Assembly: GCF_003854965.1 (NCBI RefSeq)
Contig: NZ_RQPI01000003.1
Coordinates: forward strand, 248,001-312,000
DNA from: Paenibacillus rhizophilus
GTDB lineage: Bacteria; Bacillota; Bacilli; Paenibacillales; Paenibacillaceae
Reading direction: 5' to 3'
Length of the DNA: 64,000 bases
The translations under genes were made by a program, and so were the position numbers. Shown piece by piece: positions 8,291 through 15,782 of this stretch. The notes under the pieces were generated by a model, which saw only the letters and a list, made by a program, of their open reading frames with translations, was not told the origin of the DNA and ran no database searches. Every line of letters starts with the position of its first letter. Position 1 is the stretch's first letter.

Positions 8291-9294
8291 CCGGCAGAAG
8301 GCTGCTGATTACCGGCGCCGCCGGATTTACGGGCCGTCATGCCGTTGCCCATTTTGCGGCGGAAGGCGCGGAGGTTATCGCCGTGCTGCGGAAGGCGATC
8401 CCGGACGAATCCCGGAAACGCCTATTTCCGCAAGACGTTAGGACGTATATTTGCGATTTGAATGACGGCGAAGCCGTGAAGAGGATGATAGAGGATACCG
8501 TTCCGGGCGAGGTGCTGCATTTAGCCGGCAAAAATTCCGTACCGGAGTCGTGGCAAAGCCCGGTTCAATATATGGAAACGAATGTAATGGCGGCTGTATA
8601 TCTGCTTGACGCGCTGCGTTCCCGTACTGAGGTCCGTCTGCTTGTGGCAGGATCGCGGCTGAAGTTTAACCCGGGAGCCGGAGAGCGGGCGGTGCATCCG
8701 TACAGTCTCAGCAAGACGCTGGAAGAACTCATGTCGCTGTCCTGGGGAACGCTGTTCGGTCAGCAGGTGTTGATCGCGGAGCCTTGCAACTTGATTGGCC
8801 CCGGCCCTTCCACCGGCTTCTGCTCGCTGCTGGCCGGACATATCTTCCGCAGCGAACAGGGAATTGCCCAGCCGCCGTTTCATCTGTCTTCCCGGCTTGC
8901 GCAGCGGGATTTTCTTGATGTGCGGGATGCTGTAAGGGCGTACGACTGCATCTTGAAGCAGGGGGAGCCGGGAACCGTATATCGGGTCGATTCGGGGGAA
9001 CCTCGCAGTCTGGGTGAGGTTGCAGAGGGGATGCTGAGCCTGACCCGGGCGAATGTGCGGGTGGAATGGGGAACGGAGTCCGGTCAAGAGCCGGTGAATG
9101 CCCCCGTTTCGGACGCGCCGCAGAAACCTGTAAACGCCCCAGATCGGGGAGCGCCGCATAATCAGGCAGAGGCAAACTCTTTTACTGTACACGCTTCCGC
9201 CTTAAATTGGCATCCCCAAGTGCCGCTGGAGCGTTCGCTTGCCGAAATTCTGGAATATTACCGCAGCAGCAACCGGAAAGGAGCATCACCATGA
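8287..9294 (+). CDS. NAD-dependent epimerase/dehydratase family protein (SDR)
   Basis: 335 residues. The loop GAAGFTGRHAVAHFAAEG, LAGKNSVPESWQSP, the catalytic YSLSKTLEEL and the C-terminal DFLDVRDAVRAYDCIL identify an extended SDR resembling GDP-4-keto-6-deoxymannose reductases. ATG at 8287 is preferred over an in-frame ATG at 8260 because GGAG (8276-8279) precedes it and it makes an ATGA overlap with the upstream stop. Between the substrate domain and the C-terminus is an unusual Pro/Asn/Ala-rich insert with a repeated PVNAP unit (around residues 265-292). Its exact substrate is unknown; it should act in the same glycan pathway. Confidence 0.7.
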   Translation: MTGRRLLITGAAGFTGRHAVAHFAAEGAEVIAVLRKAIPDESRKRLFPQDVRTYICDLNDGEAVKRMIEDTVPGEVLHLAGKNSVPESWQSPVQYMETNVMAAVYLLDALRSRTEVRLLVAGSRLKFNPGAGERAVHPYSLSKTLEELMSLSWGTLFGQQVLIAEPCNLIGPGPSTGFCSLLAGHIFRSEQGIAQPPFHLSSRLAQRDFLDVRDAVRAYDCILKQGEPGTVYRVDSGEPRSLGEVAEGMLSLTRANVRVEWGTESGQEPVNAPVSDAPQKPVNAPDRGAPHNQAEANSFTVHASALNWHPQVPLERSLAEILEYYRSSNRKGASP

Positions 9295-10013
9295 ATCCGA
9301 AAGTGTCGGTCATTATTCCGTTTTATAATTGCCCGTATATTGAGCAGGCGCTGCAGAGCGCGCTGTCACAATCCCTGATTCCTTATGAGATCATTGTCAT
9401 CGACGACGGCTCCACCCAGAACAGTAACAGAATTATTCCATACCTTGCCCATTCTCATGTTCATTATTTGGGCAAAGCCAATGGTGGAACCGCGTCCGCA
9501 CTGAATCACGGCATTCTTCATGCCGCCGGCGACTATGTTGCCTGGCTCAGCTCCGACGATATCTTTTACCACGATAAAATCAGAAATCAGGCGCTGTTCA
9601 TGGAGCATAACGGTCTGCTGATTTCCTACACCAACTTCAATTATATCAATGCCACATCCCAGCTTGTTCAGCTTAATGCCGGAGCCGTTTTTGCCAACCA
9701 GCTTGATTTCCTGCGCTGCTTTCTTCAAGGCAACCCGGTAAACGGCTGCACGGTCATGATCAAGAAGGAACTGTTCGGCGCCATCGGCTTGTTCGATGAA
9801 TCGCTCCCTTTTACTCATGATTACGATTTATGGTTCCGCGCGGTTCTGAACGGATATCCTCCGGTGATGCTGAATCAATCCCTGACCGGTTACCGTCGTC
9901 ATGAAGGCATGGGTACTGTCAGGCATTACGACCGGATTTTGGCTGAAGTTTCGGCGTTAAAAGAGCGATACAGCCCACCGCTGCGCAGTATGATAGCCTC
10001 CTTGGGAGGATAA
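9291..10013 (+). CDS. GT2 family glycosyltransferase
   Basis: 240 residues with the GT-A signatures VSVIIPFYNCPYIEQAL, EIIVIDDGST, GGTASALNHGI, and WLSSDDIFY (metal-binding D-D). HDYDLWFRAVLNGYPP corresponds to the catalytic base region (usual ED replaced by HDYD). ATG at 9291 follows AAAGGAGC and overlaps the previous stop by 4 bases. It is the last gene of the overlapping block 5384-10013 and probably transfers the sugar made by the preceding enzymes to the growing glycan. Confidence 0.8.
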   Translation: MNPKVSVIIPFYNCPYIEQALQSALSQSLIPYEIIVIDDGSTQNSNRIIPYLAHSHVHYLGKANGGTASALNHGILHAAGDYVAWLSSDDIFYHDKIRNQALFMEHNGLLISYTNFNYINATSQLVQLNAGAVFANQLDFLRCFLQGNPVNGCTVMIKKELFGAIGLFDESLPFTHDYDLWFRAVLNGYPPVMLNQSLTGYRRHEGMGTVRHYDRILAEVSALKERYSPPLRSMIASLGG

Positions 10014-10111
10014 AGAATGTAGGATGCCAAATCCTTTCAGCATAGCCCGCCCACAGAGAAGCCATCCTAACGATTGTTACACAGCAATCATAACGAGTGG
10101 AGGGTGAATGC

Positions 10112-10960
10112 ATGTTGCGATCAAGAATCGGCTTATCCGTCTCCGCCGCCCTGCTGTTGGGAATGGTCGGAATTGCGGGCTGCGGAACCAACCAGAATGC
10201 GGCGGGGAATTATGGCGTGAAGAACGTACAGGATGGCCGTATGAATGATGGCCGTATGAATGATGGTATGCGGAATGGACAGGATGGACGCCTGAACGTC
10301 AATTCGGCGCGTGGAGGACATATGATCGACAGGCTGGATATGAATCAGAAGCTTGCCGACCGCGTGGCCGCTATGAAGGAGGTGCGCACTGCCAATGTGC
10401 TTACCGCTGGCCGAAGCGCTTATGTAGCTGTAACGCTGGACAATAATATGACGGGCGGAATGCGCGCAAAAGGCGTCGATGGTTTGGGTGCGAACATGAT
10501 GCCGGGCAGCACCGGCTACGGAACGGGCTACGGGACCGGTTACGGAACCGGAGTCGGTACCCATTACCCGACACGGGGAACCAGCATGCCGGGAGCTGTT
10601 GCCAATAATAACCGAAGCTTGACGGGAACAGGTGTAACGGGAACAGGCGCAGCGATACCTGGTCTAACAGACCGCGGAGGGCTCTTCAGAAACAAAGGGG
10701 TGACCACGGGAACCGCGGCGACAAACGTTCAAGATATGCTTTCCAAAGAAGTGAAGGCTAAGATCGCTGATGTCGTCAAAAAAAATGAACAGGGTATCGA
10801 CCGGGTATACGTCTCGGCCAATCCCGATTTCGTTCAGCGTGTCAACAGCTATGCCGCTCAGGCGCAAAGCGGTCATCCGCTGAAAGGCTTTGTCAATGAA
10901 TTCCGCACGATGGTAGAACGCATCTTTCCGACACCCAGCGGGGACGGTATGAACAGATAA
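10112..10960 (+). CDS. YhcN/YlaJ family sporulation lipoprotein
   Basis: 282 residues with a lipoprotein signal: hydrophobic stretch then GIAGC (lipidated Cys around residue 23). The family's two conserved blocks are present: DRVAAMKEVRTANVLTAGRS with YVAVTLD, and KKNEQGIDRVYVSANPDF with the C-terminal EFRTMVERIFPTP. Homologues in Bacillus are forespore-expressed membrane lipoproteins linked to germination and outgrowth. Between the blocks are two low-complexity inserts (Asn/Asp/Gly/Arg/Met repeats and GYGT repeats), so it is longer than typical members. ATG at 10112 has GGAGGG 7 bases ahead; an upstream in-frame GTG at 10097 includes that binding site and is rejected. Confidence 0.8.
   Translation: MLRSRIGLSVSAALLLGMVGIAGCGTNQNAAGNYGVKNVQDGRMNDGRMNDGMRNGQDGRLNVNSARGGHMIDRLDMNQKLADRVAAMKEVRTANVLTAGRSAYVAVTLDNNMTGGMRAKGVDGLGANMMPGSTGYGTGYGTGYGTGVGTHYPTRGTSMPGAVANNNRSLTGTGVTGTGAAIPGLTDRGGLFRNKGVTTGTAATNVQDMLSKEVKAKIADVVKKNEQGIDRVYVSANPDFVQRVNSYAAQAQSGHPLKGFVNEFRTMVERIFPTPSGDGMNR
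10232..10261 (+). repeat. 15-bp tandem repeat in the YhcN-like gene
   Basis: GATGGCCGTATGAAT occurs twice perfectly in tandem (10232-10246, 10247-10261) and then decays. It encodes a DGRMN repeat and keeps the frame, so length variation would not break the gene. Confidence 0.8.
10511..10558 (+). repeat. 12-bp tandem repeats encoding GYGT
   Basis: Four imperfect 12-base units of the form ACCGGYTACGGA encode TGYG repeats within the YhcN/YlaJ protein. Differences between units are mostly at third codon positions, suggesting an older repeat held by selection on the protein. Confidence 0.75.
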
Positions 10961-10990
10961 ACAGCTTTATCCCTATAAAATGCGAAACGG

Positions 10991-11038
10991 CAGAACGCAG
11001 AGTTTATTCCTTAGGATGCTCCTCTGCGTTAATGCCGT
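10991..11038. terminator. Hairpin between convergent genes
   Basis: AACGCAGAG and CTCTGCGTT form a perfect 9-bp stem, extended by CGGCA/TGCCG with single-base bulges. It lies between the converging lipoprotein gene and nagA and could stop transcription from both sides. The T-run is short in either direction. Confidence 0.5.
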
Positions 11039-11051
11039 ATACATAAAAAGC

Positions 11052-12239
11052 CTAGAACTGCTGACGGCGTCCGCCGATCCATACGCCGCGCAGGTTGAGG
11101 GCGCCGTCCAGCAGCAGAATATCCGCCCGCTTGCCGGTCTCCAGCGAGCCGATGCTGCGCTCCATGCCAAGCGATATGGCCGGGTTCAGACTCGCCGCCC
11201 GTGACGCATCCTCAAGAGTCAGGCCGGCCTCTTGTATAAGATAGCGGAAGCCCTTGATCATGGTAAGCGTGCTTCCGGCAAGAGCATCAGGGTTGTCCCG
11301 AAGGCGGGCAACACCGTCCTGAACCTTAACCGGCAGATCCCCGATGGCATACTCCCCGTCGCTGAGGCCGGCAGCCGACATCGCGTCGGTAATCAGAATC
11401 AGACCTTCCGGGCCTTTAAGCCGCACCAAAATAGAGATAGCCGCCGGATGAACGTGAATGCCGTCCGCGATAACCTCCGCGCGTATCCGTTCGTCGGACA
11501 GGACCGCGCCTGCCGTTCCGGGCTTGCGGTGATGCAGCGGAGTCATCTGGTTAAACGTATGCACCGCCTGATTAAGACCCGCGTCTGCCGCGGCGATAAC
11601 CTGCTCGTAAGCGGCGTCGGTATGGCCGAGGGCGGCCGTAATGCCGCGTCTGCGCAGCCAGGTAATCGCCGCCTCCGCGCCTTCCCGCTCAGGTGCCAGG
11701 GTTACCTGCCGGATCAAACCGGGGTAGCTGCGCTCCCATTCCTCCAGCCATTCAACGTTTGGAGGAACAATGTGCTCAGGGTTCTGCGCGCCCGGCCATT
11801 TCGGGCTGATGAACGGCCCTTCCAGATGGACTCCTGCCACTTGCGCATATGGCATATCTTCGGAGCGGTAGGCGTTGACGACGGCGAGTACGCGGTCAAT
11901 TGCCTCCTTCGAAGCGGTCATTGTCGTCACCAGCATCGTCGTCGTTCCGTTCGAAGCATGGAAGGCGGCCGCCTCCGAAACGCCCTTGGCGTCGGCATAC
12001 ATAAAATCATGGCCCGCGCCGCCGTGAACATGCACATCGACAAAGCCCGGAATGAGCAGGCCGTCCTGTACGCGTTCGCTTTCCGGCCAGCTGGAGCAGG
12101 CTTCCGGCAGCCACTGGGCTTCTCCCGCATATATAATGATGCCGTCCTGAACCGCGATGGCGCCGTTTTTGACAATTCCTTCGGGAGTCAGCACGATGCC
12201 ATAGAGTAATTGTCCCCGTTCCAGATTTACTTCAGCCAT
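11052..12239 (-). CDS. nagA: N-acetylglucosamine-6-phosphate deacetylase
   Basis: 395 residues, full length. It removes acetate from GlcNAc-6-P to give glucosamine-6-P in amino-sugar catabolism and cell-wall recycling. Metal and substrate motifs of the amidohydrolase fold are all visible: VDVHVHGGAGHDFM near the N-terminus, HLEGPFISP, LGHTDAAYEQ, AVHTFNQMTPLHHRKPG, IADGIHVHP and the catalytic ITDAMSAAG. The ATG lies inside the end of nagB (13-base overlap) with AAGGAG just upstream, so the two are translationally coupled. Confidence 0.95.
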   Translation of the reverse strand: MAEVNLERGQLLYGIVLTPEGIVKNGAIAVQDGIIIYAGEAQWLPEACSSWPESERVQDGLLIPGFVDVHVHGGAGHDFMYADAKGVSEAAAFHASNGTTTMLVTTMTASKEAIDRVLAVVNAYRSEDMPYAQVAGVHLEGPFISPKWPGAQNPEHIVPPNVEWLEEWERSYPGLIRQVTLAPEREGAEAAITWLRRRGITAALGHTDAAYEQVIAAADAGLNQAVHTFNQMTPLHHRKPGTAGAVLSDERIRAEVIADGIHVHPAAISILVRLKGPEGLILITDAMSAAGLSDGEYAIGDLPVKVQDGVARLRDNPDALAGSTLTMIKGFRYLIQEAGLTLEDASRAASLNPAISLGMERSIGSLETGKRADILLLDGALNLRGVWIGGRRQQF

Positions 12240-12955
12240 TGTCCCGCTCCTTCATCAACCAGCACGACGACATTCGGATGGATCTGAAGCAAAGAGGCAG
12301 GACACTGGGTCGTAATCGGTCCCTCCACCGCGTTTCGGATCGCTTCGGCCTTTTCCGCGCCGCGCACGAGCAGCAGAATTTGCCGCGCCTTCAGGATGCT
12401 GCCGACGCCCATCGTAATCGCTTGCCGGGGAACATCCGCAATCGAGGGGAAGAAGCGGGCATTTGCCTCCCGCGTTTCAGGCAGCAAATCCACGACATGG
12501 GTTCCGCTGTTCAGACCGGCGTCCGGTTCGTTAAAGCCGATGTGCCCGTTGCTTCCGATTCCGAGAATTTGCAAATCGACAGGACCTTCATTTTCCAGCA
12601 TTTGATCATAGGCCAGGCACTCGGCTTCCAGATCCCCGGCGTTGCCGTTTGGCACATGTGTACGGGACAAGTCGATATCGACATGGCTGAACAGATGCTT
12701 GTTCATAAAGCTGCGGTAGCTTTCCGGGTGATCTACCGGGAGTCCTACGTATTCGTCAAGATTATAGGACGATGCTTTTGCAAAGCTCACCAGACCACCC
12801 CGGTACATTTCGATCAGCCGTTCGTAAACGCCGATGGGCGAACTGCCGGTGGCGAGTCCGAGGACGGCTTTCGGATTGCTCTGCAGCAGGCTGACGACCA
12901 GATTGGCTCCCGTCTGCACGAAGTCTTCGTCGTTATGAATCTTCATAATGTTCAT
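12227..12955 (-). CDS. nagB: Glucosamine-6-phosphate deaminase
   Basis: 242 residues, the length of the Bacillus-type enzyme without a long allosteric C-terminus. It converts glucosamine-6-P to fructose-6-P and ammonia. LATGSSPIGVYERL binds phosphate; YNLDEYVGL contains the catalytic Asp; GIGSNGHIGFNEP is the family signature. Its ATG immediately follows the stop of the RpiR regulator, with GGAGGT 9 bases ahead. Order regulator-nagB-nagA on the minus strand forms one operon. Confidence 0.95.
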   Translation of the reverse strand: MNIMKIHNDEDFVQTGANLVVSLLQSNPKAVLGLATGSSPIGVYERLIEMYRGGLVSFAKASSYNLDEYVGLPVDHPESYRSFMNKHLFSHVDIDLSRTHVPNGNAGDLEAECLAYDQMLENEGPVDLQILGIGSNGHIGFNEPDAGLNSGTHVVDLLPETREANARFFPSIADVPRQAITMGVGSILKARQILLLVRGAEKAEAIRNAVEGPITTQCPASLLQIHPNVVVLVDEGAGQWLK

Positions 12956-13834
12956 CTATTCTGTACCTCCCCGTTTGTGGCGGAATTGCCGGACATTCCG
13001 ATACGATTGTTCCAGCTTTGGAATATAATCGCCGAACCGTCTGCTGACCATCCCGGTAAATAAAATATCAATAACGTGAAGCTGGGCGATCCGCGAAGCC
13101 ATGTCTCCTCTGCGCATTCCCTTTTCAAGGGAGGAGGAAAAAAGTGAAATCCCGCTGAGCGAGGCAAGCGAGCTGCTGCCATATGAGGTAAGCGAGATCG
13201 TAGATGCGCCGCTGTTCTTCGCGCACAGAAGCGCGTCGATCGTCTCGGGCGTTTCCCCGGAGTACGAAATGGCAAAGGCTACATCCCCCTCCGAAAGAGA
13301 GGAAGCCGAAGTGATCTGCATGTGCGAATCGGCAAAGGCGGTGCAGTTCACGCCGATCCGGATCAGCTTCTGATAGAAATCCTGAGCGACAATTGACGAG
13401 GTGGCCATTCCGTACAAATCCACCCGCCGGGCGCGGCAGAGCAAATCCACCGTCTGTTCGAGCCGCCCGATGTCCAGCAGCGACGTCGTGTCGCGGATGG
13501 AAGCAAGGTGATTCGCCTGCATGGCTTCCACGATGACGGAAAGCGGATTGCCCGCCATAATATCCTGGTAAGAGGAACCGCCGTCCTGAGGCGCCGCATC
13601 GCCGTGGGCGATTTCGGCCGCCAGCTTCACCTTGAAATCAGGGAAGCCTTTAAAATGAAACACTTTGCAAAAACGCGTGATTGTTGCGGCGCTGATGCCG
13701 CATTGCTCCGCCAGCTCTGTGATGCCCATATGGACAATCTCGCCGGGGGAGGCAAGAATCCGCTCCGCCAGCCTGCGCTCCATTTGGGAGAGCTTGGACT
13801 TCTCGTGCTCCAGTGCATGCAGGATCGGAGTCAT
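12956..13834 (-). CDS. RpiR/MurR-family regulator of the nag operon
   Basis: 292 residues. N-terminal HTH_6 domain (about 1-80, ITELAEQCGISAATITRFCK) and C-terminal SIS sugar-phosphate-binding domain (about 120-260, with GMATSSIVAQDFYQKL and ISYSGETPETIDAL). Such proteins sense a phosphosugar; being first gene of an operon with nagB and nagA, this one probably responds to GlcN-6-P or GlcNAc-6-P. The upstream region holds two AAAATWATTTT palindromes that could be its operators. It differs from the GntR-type NagR of B. subtilis. Confidence 0.82.
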   Translation of the reverse strand: MTPILHALEHEKSKLSQMERRLAERILASPGEIVHMGITELAEQCGISAATITRFCKVFHFKGFPDFKVKLAAEIAHGDAAPQDGGSSYQDIMAGNPLSVIVEAMQANHLASIRDTTSLLDIGRLEQTVDLLCRARRVDLYGMATSSIVAQDFYQKLIRIGVNCTAFADSHMQITSASSLSEGDVAFAISYSGETPETIDALLCAKNSGASTISLTSYGSSSLASLSGISLFSSSLEKGMRRGDMASRIAQLHVIDILFTGMVSRRFGDYIPKLEQSYRNVRQFRHKRGGTE

Positions 13835-13864
13835 CGGTCCACCTCATATTCCAATACGATTTTT

Positions 13865-13908
13865 AAAATAATTTTTAGTTTTATACATAAAATAAAGAAA
13901 ATTATTTT
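13865..13908. promoter_or_regulatory. Paired AT palindromes upstream of the RpiR-nagB-nagA operon
   Basis: AAAATAATTTT (13865-13875) and its reverse complement AAAATTATTTT (13898-13908) are separated so that their centres are 33 bases apart, about three helical turns. They are 30-75 bases upstream of the regulator start. This is a plausible operator pair for the RpiR protein; AT-richness means chance is not excluded. Confidence 0.4.
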
Positions 13909-14065
13909 CATGACTAGAATAAAGCAAAAGCTTGCGAGATGCAAGAGGGGCTTCTCAGAAAAAAAACAACCGCTCTCCGGTAGAATATCGGCAAACGGTC
14001 GCTGCAAAATGATCTTTTTTATGCGTCAAATTCGTCAGTTTGATATATCCCGGCTAGTCCTTCAA

Positions 14066-15151
14066 TTATGTGTGATCCCCGTATCCGGCGCGTTTCAACA
14101 ATTCGACGAAGGCTTTGACATCCTGAGCCCGCTCTTTGGGGCAGACCAGTATAACGTCTTTTGTCTTAATAATCATCATATTCGAGACGCCGATTGAAGT
14201 AACCAGTATATCGCTGCTGAATATGACCGAATCATTAGTATCCATTCCGACATAACTGCCGCTGACGGCATTTCCGCTCTCGTCGTAGCCGACCAGTTTT
14301 CCCAGCGCGTCCAGACTTCCGATATCATCCCAGTCGAAATAGCCCTTAATTGCCTTAAGGCTGCCGCTGTGCTCCAGTACACCGTTATCGAAAGATATTT
14401 CAGGCAGCTGGCTGAAAGCCTGCTCTATCAAGGAATCGAAGGCGGGGGAGTCCAGTTGGTCCAGAGCTGCCGACAGGATTTTGAAGTGCTCGGGCATATG
14501 CTGCTGAATTCCGCTCTTGAAGGCCTGCAGATTACCCGCGACCATGCCGCTGTTCCACAGATAATGCCCGGAATCTACGTAAGCGCGGGCAGTGGCGGTG
14601 TCCGGTTTTTCCTTGAACTGCTGAACATCGGATATGTGCCGGGGATCGGTTTGATCGGTTTGACCGCTTGGATCAATTTTAATATAACCATAGCCTGTGG
14701 CCGGATATGTCGGATTCACACCGATAATGGTCAGACCGGAGCTGCTTTCGCTTTCAGCATACGCTTGCCGGATAGCTTTAAGGTACTCCTGCTTGTTGCT
14801 GACATAGCTGTCAGCCGGAATGAAGCAGACCGGGCTTGCCTGAAACCGTCGTTCCAGTAATAAAGCCGCATAGGAAATGCAGGCGCCGGTATTTTTACGG
14901 AGAGGCTCGAGTATAATATTTTGTAATGGAATGATGTTCTTAAGCGCTTCACAGGTTATTTCCGCATAATTTTTATTAGTAATGACAAAACAATTGTCCG
15001 GTGGAATCAGCTCGGTAATGCGCTCTATGGTCTGTTCAAGCATGCTGCTCATTCCTTCGACACCGATGAACTGTTTTGGTTTGTGTTCCCTGGAGAGAGG
15101 CCACAGCCGCAGTCCGGCGCCGCCAGCCATGATGACCGCATATTTATCCAT
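14066..15151 (-). CDS. manC: Mannose-1-phosphate guanylyltransferase
   Basis: 361 residues: single-domain GDP-mannose pyrophosphorylase without the C-terminal phosphomannose isomerase cupin of long ManC/AlgA. AGGAGLRLWPLSREHKPKQ is the nucleotidyltransferase signature. Further landmarks are VCFIPADSYV, NSGMVAGNLQAF and YFDWDDIGSLDAL. It makes GDP-mannose from mannose-1-P and GTP. The frame is open further upstream, but MDKYAVIMAGG at 15151 has GGGAAGGTG before it, and the upstream codons are the remnant of a different gene (fcl-like). Probably once part of a gmd-fcl-manC cluster whose first two genes have decayed. Confidence 0.88.
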   Translation of the reverse strand: MDKYAVIMAGGAGLRLWPLSREHKPKQFIGVEGMSSMLEQTIERITELIPPDNCFVITNKNYAEITCEALKNIIPLQNIILEPLRKNTGACISYAALLLERRFQASPVCFIPADSYVSNKQEYLKAIRQAYAESESSSGLTIIGVNPTYPATGYGYIKIDPSGQTDQTDPRHISDVQQFKEKPDTATARAYVDSGHYLWNSGMVAGNLQAFKSGIQQHMPEHFKILSAALDQLDSPAFDSLIEQAFSQLPEISFDNGVLEHSGSLKAIKGYFDWDDIGSLDALGKLVGYDESGNAVSGSYVGMDTNDSVIFSSDILVTSIGVSNMMIIKTKDVILVCPKERAQDVKAFVELLKRAGYGDHT

Positions 15152-15179
15152 TTGTTCACCTTCCCGAAGTCGAGATCTG

Positions 15180-15505
15180 CATAGCAAAGAACGCAGTTTG
15201 TAAATCATCTGACCAAAGTCCAGATAGCAGCGGTATGTTTTATTAAGTCCTTCTTCCAAACCGGTCTTCGGCTTCCAGCCACACTTCTCCAACTTGGATA
15301 CATTCAGTACTCATGGTTAAATTGAATGCCGTTTCAAGCGAATATATTGCAGGCTTCACGATAGGTTAACGATTATCCAGTAAGCGTACAATTTGGCGGC
15401 GGCATATGGGCAAATGGATATAAATGGAGTCTGCTCACTTCGCGGTACTTGCTGGATAAGGTCATACAGTTCGCTGGATGAAGCCTGATAAAACCGGATG
15501 CCGGG
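15180..15505 (-). pseudogene. Decayed gmd-fcl remnants (GDP-mannose 4,6-dehydratase / GDP-fucose synthase)
   Basis: On the minus strand, 15505 downwards reads [13 protein letters not shown] then [16 protein letters not shown], which matches the catalytic core of GDP-mannose 4,6-dehydratases (usual FYQASTSELYG and [13 protein letters not shown]). After one inserted base the frame continues as YREACNIFA, a stop, then NGIQFNHEY, the expected next segment. The sequence then jumps to NVSKLEKCGWKPKTGLEEGL, which is the C-terminus of an Fcl/WcaG-type GDP-fucose synthase. So there has been a frameshift, a stop and a deletion joining the two genes. The functional manC follows directly. This implies loss of GDP-fucose (or GDP-6-deoxyhexose) synthesis at this locus. 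Confidence 0.8.
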
Positions 15506-15680
15506 GCTTGCATCGCGGTAATAAATTTCATGGTATAGCTCATGTATATGAGAAAGGATATGGGAATGTTTGGGTAACTGTACACTGGCCGCAGATTTGA
15601 GCAAATGTATCGTAGGGGACCCGGGAGCAGGGCGAACGGAGTCCGATATAATGGCGAAATTTATGAGGCTTACTCACAGC

Positions 15681-15741
15681 AAAAAAAGGCGGCAGCACAC
15701 CCGGATAGGCTTTTTCCTAACCGGGTGGCTGCCGCCTTTTT
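15681..15741. terminator. Strong bidirectional terminator
   Basis: AAAAAGGCGGCAGC with inner CACCCGGATAGG pairs with CCTAACCGGGTG and GCTGCCGCCTTTTT, with a CTTTTT loop. It has an A-run on one side and a T-run on the other, so it works in both directions. It ends the dctA transcript, which reads leftwards. Confidence 0.9.
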
Positions 15742-15782
15742 ACATCTTCAGGCGGTGGGCGTGTTATTGGTGAGGGCGATTA

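Noticed and set aside
11232..12209. 325-residue plus-strand frame opposite nagA
   Set aside because: No binding site; nagA on the other strand has every catalytic motif.
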